Below the pieces are notes generated by a model. The model had not been told where the DNA came from. It did not search any database and saw only the letters and a list, made by a program, of their open reading frames with translations. A program made the translations under genes and the position numbers. A stretch of 9,968 nucleotides of DNA from NCBI GenBank assembly GCA_017885365.1, contig JAFNGD010000402.1, forward strand, positions 4,805 through 14,772. Reading direction: 5' to 3'. Position 1 is the stretch's first letter; every line of letters begins with the position of its first letter. This DNA comes from Nitrospirota bacterium. Its GTDB lineage: Bacteria; Nitrospirota; UBA9217. Of this stretch, positions 6,906 through 9,968 are shown piece after piece.

Positions 6906-8134
6906 TTCTTCTCCTTCTGGAGCTCGGCCAGCTTCCGTTCGAGCAGGGCCTTCTCCAACGCCATGCCGGCCTGGTTCATGAAGATCTCGAGCGTTTCCAC
7001 GCCCCTGATGGGTTTCAGCTCGGGGAGGTTGTCGCCGTAGACGATAAGCGCGACCTTGTTGTCCACGACGAGCGGGATGACCAGCACCGTGTCGGGCTTG
7101 GACCCTCCTACCTCGTTCACGAAGTAATTGTTCTGGTCGTTGGATTCGATGGGGCCCAGGTAGGTGCGGCGGGATTCGATGATGTTCCGGAATAGGGACG
7201 GCGTGTTCAGCGGTATACGGATGTTCCGCACCACCTTGTCCGGGGACATGCCGCTGGCCAGCTCGATCCCGAACTGGCCGAGTCCGCGTACCTCGTCCTT
7301 CTTCACCATGAACAGGATGGCGCGGTTCACCACTTCGCTCGCATACCGGAGGGTCAGGAGCGTCACTTCGGCCGTGGCCGTGGGGAACCGGAGCTCGTCG
7401 AACATGGACTTGAGCGTTGTGATCTGCTTGGAGGGAGATTCGGTCTCGATCCTCGCGCGAAAATCTTCTCGGGCGGGCTCGTAGCTGGACCGCGTGACCG
7501 GAGCGGGACGGGACAGTGCGGAGGTCGGTCTCAGCGGCGCTGCTGCTGCAAAGGGATCGGGCGAGGCGGAAGGTTTGGGTGCCGCCTGCGGTTTGGCGGC
7601 GGGCGGGGTCTTTTTGCCCTGGCCCTTGCGCTTTTCGTCGAGGATCCGTGTCCCCTCCATCAGGAGGTACTCGGCGCTGAGGCCGGATTTCAGGAGCAGG
7701 TCCTGTGTATCGACTTCGATCTTGTCCTTCGGCGCGACCTCGCCGAGCTCGAAGTTGAAGAATCCCTCTTCCCATGCGAGCAGGTCGTAGATGATTTCTT
7801 CGATCTGCTGGCGCACCACGTCCTCGATGACCTTACTGGTCGTGGCGCCGGTTTCCACGAGGAGCATGCCGAGGGGTTTGTCGGGGTTCATCTTCTGGCG
7901 CGCGAGCGCCGCCGCGAGGTCCGCCTGGTCCACCATCCCCTGGGACACCAGGATATTGCCGAGGGAGTCGCGGATGACGTCGCTGCCGGCCTGGACCACC
8001 TGGCCGTTCCTGAACACGATCATCCCCGTCCCTTTGCGGCTCCTGACGACAAGCGTGCCCGTCTTCTTGCTCAGACTGATGATCTGGAAGATGTCCGGCA
8101 AGGCGAGGTCTTCCAGGCGACCGACGAGGCTCAT
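6902..8134 (-). CDS. PATAN (DUF4388) protein with C-terminal GAF-like domain
   Basis: The protein has 410 residues. The N-terminal about 165 residues match the PATAN/DUF4388 type (MSLVGRLEDLALPDIFQIIS, GTLVVRSRKGTGMIVFRNGQVVQAGS, then a helical part around IIYDLLAWEEGFFNFELGE). PATAN is known from PatA-like regulators and commonly accompanies receiver and chemosensory genes. Residues about 170-220 are a Pro/Ala-rich linker. Residues about 230-395 look like a GAF-type sensor (LTLRYASEVVNRAILFMVKKDEVRGLGQFG; VLVIPLVVDNKVALIVYGDN), ending in a charged coiled coil. It is cytoplasmic with no signal peptide. GGGAG lies five bases before the ATG. It heads the chemosensory cassette behind its own promoter and overlaps the response regulator, so it is a probable partner or input of that pathway. 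Ligand unknown; the GAF call is by pattern only. Confidence 0.85.
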   Translation of the reverse strand: MSLVGRLEDLALPDIFQIISLSKKTGTLVVRSRKGTGMIVFRNGQVVQAGSDVIRDSLGNILVSQGMVDQADLAAALARQKMNPDKPLGMLLVETGATTSKVIEDVVRQQIEEIIYDLLAWEEGFFNFELGEVAPKDKIEVDTQDLLLKSGLSAEYLLMEGTRILDEKRKGQGKKTPPAAKPQAAPKPSASPDPFAAAAPLRPTSALSRPAPVTRSSYEPAREDFRARIETESPSKQITTLKSMFDELRFPTATAEVTLLTLRYASEVVNRAILFMVKKDEVRGLGQFGIELASGMSPDKVVRNIRIPLNTPSLFRNIIESRRTYLGPIESNDQNNYFVNEVGGSKPDTVLVIPLVVDNKVALIVYGDNLPELKPIRGVETLEIFMNQAGMALEKALLERKLAELQKEKK

Positions 8135-8172
8135 GCGGACTCCCGAATGGGCATACTGGGCAGCATTGGCAA

Positions 8173-8200
8173 ATTATAGCAGTTTAGACAAAAAATGCAA
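8173..8200 (-). promoter_or_regulatory. Extended -10 promoter of the chemosensory cassette
   Basis: On the minus strand a perfect TATAAT (8173-8178) is preceded by TG one base upstream (TGCTATAAT), an extended -10 element. A weak -35 (TTGCAT, 8195-8200) stands 16 bases upstream. The predicted transcript starts near 8166, about 30 bases before the PATAN ATG at 8134. It sits immediately downstream of the yajQ terminator, which makes the chemosensory genes a separate transcription unit. Confidence 0.65.
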
Positions 8201-8237
8201 GGTTAATTCACCGGTTAGGAGGGAGAGCGGCGGAACG

Positions 8238-8261
8238 AAAAGGCGGGGCGAGAAACCCGCC
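8238..8261 (-). terminator. Rho-independent terminator after yajQ
   Basis: GGCGGG (8242-8247) and CCCGCC (8256-8261) form a perfect six-base-pair GC stem with an eight-base loop. On the minus strand it is followed by TTTT, then CGTT. It begins two bases after the yajQ stop (8264-8266). The T run is short, so termination may be incomplete. Confidence 0.7.
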
Positions 8262-8263
8262 CG

Positions 8264-8761
8264 TTACGTGCTCCGGTAGTTGGTGAACTGGAGCTCGATA
8301 CCGAAATCCTTGCCCTTGAGCAGGGCGATGGCCGTCTGGAGGTCGTCGCGGTTCTTTCCCGACACGCGGACCTGGTCGGCCTGGATCGAGGCCTGGACCT
8401 TGATCTTCGAATCCTTGATGGCCTTCACGACCTCTTTGGCCTTGTCCGTGGGGATACCCTGCTGGATCGTCACCTTCTGGCGCACAGTCCCGCCGAGTGC
8501 CGGCTCCACCTTGCCGTAGGTCAGATTCCTGGTTGGCACACCGCGCTTCACCAGCTTACCCTGCAGGATGTCGATCACGCTCTTGAGCTTGTAATCGTCG
8601 TCGGAGACGATGACCAGCGCGTCCTTCTCCTGCGTGATGGCGGACTTGCTGCCCTTGAAGTCGAACCGCTGGGATATCTCTTTCATCGTCTGGGTGACCG
8701 CGTTGGTCACCTCGGCCATGTCGATCTTGGATACAACGTCGAACGAATTTTCAGCGGCCAT
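8264..8761 (-). CDS. yajQ: YajQ family nucleotide-binding protein
   Basis: The 165-residue product matches the YajQ (UPF0234) family over its full length. The start [19 protein letters not shown], the middle SRFDFKGS-like segment ([20 protein letters not shown]) and the C-terminal [10 protein letters not shown] are hallmarks of it. YajQ proteins are small cytoplasmic RNA- or nucleotide-binding proteins with two ferredoxin-like folds, and some members bind cyclic di-GMP. GGAGG stands four bases before the ATG. It follows lolA across a heptamer inverted repeat and ends at an intrinsic terminator, closing the ftsK-lolA-yajQ unit. Cyclic di-GMP binding by this particular protein is not shown by the sequence. 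Confidence 0.95.
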   Translation of the reverse strand: MAAENSFDVVSKIDMAEVTNAVTQTMKEISQRFDFKGSKSAITQEKDALVIVSDDDYKLKSVIDILQGKLVKRGVPTRNLTYGKVEPALGGTVRQKVTIQQGIPTDKAKEVVKAIKDSKIKVQASIQADQVRVSGKNRDDLQTAIALLKGKDFGIELQFTNYRST

Positions 8762-8780
8762 GGTTCCTCCAAATCATTGG

Positions 8781-8869
8781 GTAGTCAGGAGTCGGTAGTC
8801 AGAAGCCAGAAGGAGAGCGAAGGTCCTCTCCTGACTCCTGAATTCTGGCTCCTGTCTCCTGCATTATTG
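8781..8869. repeat. Inverted heptamer array, CTCCTGA class, between lolA and yajQ
   Basis: The left arm is GTAGTCA, GGAGTCG, GTAGTCA, GAAGCCA, GAAGGAG (8781-8815). The right arm is CTCCTGA, CTCCTGA, ATTCTGG, CTCCTGT, CTCCTGC, ATTATTG (8828-8869), whose last unit contains the lolA stop (8864-8866). Perfect inverted matches are TCAGGAGTC with GACTCCTGA (8785-8793, 8833-8841), AGCCAGAA with TTCTGGCT (8804-8811, 8843-8850) and AGGAGAG with CTCTCCT (8811-8817, 8826-8832). Several alternative hairpins are therefore possible. No T run follows. Confidence 0.85.
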
Positions 8870-9556
8870 TTCGATCACTTCCGTCCCTTTCGGGACTTTG
8901 AATCGGAACTGCGCATCGTCCAGGCCCACACCTTCCTTCACGTCGGAGTATTGGACGTCCGACGTATTCCCTGACCGGTCATAGACGATCATCCGGGTGA
9001 TCCTGCCGGTCTCATCAGAGTGAAGCCGCAGCTTCTTCATAGCGGCCCCCGCCTTTTTCGGGACCAGGTCCAGCATGCGGGGTTTGTCCTCCTCGGGCAC
9101 AGACACCTCGAAATCCTGCCGCATGGCCCCCGCGCCGAGCAGGAATGCAACCGGTATGTTGGCCTGCTCGAAGTCCTTAAAGGTGCGCCGGATGGCCTGC
9201 TCGCTCTTTTTCGAATAGAACCATGCATCCGTGCCGTCGATGACGATGACCTGGCCGTTCGTGTATTCGAGGCGAAGCTTTCCCGGACGTTTGATCGATA
9301 GGGTCCCCTCGAACTTCTGGGTCTTATTCACGGATTTGAGGAAGTTCTTCTGCACGACCTTCGCGGTCAGGTCCGCAAGGTCGCGATAGTGCGTTTCAAT
9401 GGCATGAACAGCATCCGTGCCGATAGCGGCGGGGACCATGACCGCGGGCGCCGTCACAGCTGGTCCCGACGCCACAGGCGCCGTCTCTGCCGCAGACAAA
9501 GCGTATCCCATGGGGAACAAAAGGAAGACGATGAGCAGCCGCAGATACCAGCACAT
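8864..9556 (-). CDS. lolA: Outer-membrane lipoprotein carrier LolA
   Basis: LolA is a periplasmic chaperone that carries lipoproteins from the inner membrane to the outer membrane. From the ATG at 9556 the 230-residue product starts with a hydrophobic signal peptide (about residues 5-22, likely cleaved after ALSA). An Ala/Val/Pro-rich stretch follows, then the LolA fold with FEGTLSIKRPGKLRLEY, VIVIDGTDAWFYSKKSEQAI and a C-terminal FRFKVPKGTEVIE. The lipoprotein cytochromes in this window would be natural clients. The ftsK-lolA order is conserved in many bacteria. The start is uncertain: the frame is open up to an ATG at 9616 and a TTG at 9619 overlapping ftsK, with GAGG seven bases before the ATG. 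However, the extra N-terminal residues are mostly translated heptamer repeat, so the inner start is preferred. Confidence 0.88.
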   Translation of the reverse strand: MCWYLRLLIVFLLFPMGYALSAAETAPVASGPAVTAPAVMVPAAIGTDAVHAIETHYRDLADLTAKVVQKNFLKSVNKTQKFEGTLSIKRPGKLRLEYTNGQVIVIDGTDAWFYSKKSEQAIRRTFKDFEQANIPVAFLLGAGAMRQDFEVSVPEEDKPRMLDLVPKKAGAAMKKLRLHSDETGRITRMIVYDRSGNTSDVQYSDVKEGVGLDDAQFRFKVPKGTEVIEQ

Positions 9557-9572
9557 ACCCGTTTGTTTCTTT

Positions 9573-9607
9573 CCGCAATCCGCAATCCGCGATCCGCGAT
9601 GTCTCTT
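9573..9607. repeat. Heptamer array, CCGCAAT class, after ftsK
   Basis: Four tandem 7-base units CCGCAAT, CCGCAAT, CCGCGAT, CCGCGAT (9573-9600) and a diverged GTCTCTT (9601-9607) run up to the ftsK stop (9606-9608). Unlike the other four junctions I see no inverted second arm. If lolA started at 9616, this array would be translated. Confidence 0.8.
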
Positions 9608-9968
9608 AGATGTCATCAAGGTCCCTCACCGTCCCGTCCATGTTCTTCCGGACCAGCACCTGACGGGGCTTGGCGCCGTCGGCCGGGCCCACGATGCCGT
9701 CCTCCTCCATCATCTCGATCATGCGCGCGGCGCGGTTATAGCCCACGCGAAGCCTGCGCTGCAGGAAGGACGTGGACGCCTGGCCGTTCGTCTGTACCAG
9801 CTCCACGGCGCGCTGGTAGAACTCGTCGCGCTCGCTGTCCTCCACGGCGGCCACCTCGGCCTCGGCCACTTCCTTCACACGCTGGGCCAGGAACTCGTAG
9901 TTGGGTGCGCCCTGCTTCTTGATGAACTCCACCACCCGTTTGATCTCGGCCTCGGAGACGAAGCACCC
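9606..9968 (-). CDS. ftsK: DNA translocase FtsK, C-terminal part (gamma domain)
   Basis: Only the last 120 codons are in the window; the frame is open to the right edge, with residues GCFVSEAEIKRVVEFIKKQG before the first internal Met. FtsK pumps DNA at the division septum and helps resolve chromosome dimers. The visible part holds the end of the motor domain, an acidic linker, and the gamma winged-helix domain (YQRAVELVQTNGQASTSFLQ, then RRLRVGYNRAARMIEMMEED, then GIVGPADGAKPRQVL), which reads polarity signals on DNA. A 12-residue tail ends in RDLDDI. The downstream lolA supports the assignment. Confidence 0.93.
   Translation of the reverse strand, partial: GCFVSEAEIKRVVEFIKKQGAPNYEFLAQRVKEVAEAEVAAVEDSERDEFYQRAVELVQTNGQASTSFLQRRLRVGYNRAARMIEMMEEDGIVGPADGAKPRQVLVRKNMDGTVRDLDDI

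Noticed and set aside
6906..7775. A long minus-strand frame in phase with the response regulator, extending it to 413 residues
   Set aside because: The extra part overlaps the PATAN gene in another frame, shows low-complexity Arg-rich composition and no homology. The receiver starts cleanly at the ATG at 6905.
8781..8869. Rho-independent terminator formed by the inverted heptamers
   Set aside because: Stems are possible but no T run follows on the minus strand, and yajQ begins only 20 bases on with its own ribosome site.
8777..8974. Small plus-strand open frame beginning GSQESVVRSQ
   Set aside because: Its N-terminus is translated heptamer repeat and the remainder is antisense to lolA.

Overview
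The window is a GC-rich bacterial chromosome segment in which every supported gene lies on the minus strand, so transcription runs from right (9968) to left (1). Multiheme lipoprotein cytochromes, a PATAN (DUF4388) protein next to a CheA/CheY/CheW set, an ExeA-like ATPase and the ftsK-lolA neighbourhood suggest a Gram-negative anaerobe or metal reducer of the Nitrospirota or Desulfobacterota (Geobacter-like) type. This is inferred from gene content only.

In transcription order, the first block (9968-8264) is housekeeping: the C-terminus of the DNA translocase FtsK, the lipoprotein carrier LolA and the nucleotide-binding protein YajQ. It ends at a GC-rich hairpin with a short T run (about 8238-8261). 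A consensus extended -10 promoter (8173-8178) then starts the second block (8134-2688), a compact chemosensory cassette: a PATAN/DUF4388-GAF-like protein, an overlapping single-domain response regulator (ATGA overlap), CheA, a short ExeA/GspA-type AAA+ ATPase with a TTG start, and a CheW with a long disordered N-terminus. No receptor, CheR or CheB is visible. The third block (2567-1) has its own sigma70-like promoter (2648-2676). It encodes a 770-residue deca-heme-type lipoprotein cytochrome and the start of a second small lipoprotein cytochrome that runs off the left edge.

The most unusual structure is between the genes. Five junctions (ftsK/lolA, lolA/yajQ, response regulator/cheA, cheA/ATPase, ATPase/cheW) hold degenerate arrays of exactly 7-base units. 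Each junction has its own heptamer motif or variant. The arrays begin at, or just inside, the stop codon of the upstream gene. At four of the five they are mirrored by an inverted heptamer array that reaches close to the next start, giving an imperfect stem-loop. The array even encodes the last residues of CheA, and it confuses the start codons of CheA and LolA. The ATGA overlap and the two promoter-bearing gaps lack arrays. The layout resembles the heptanucleotide STRR repeats of cyanobacteria but is tied to gene ends.
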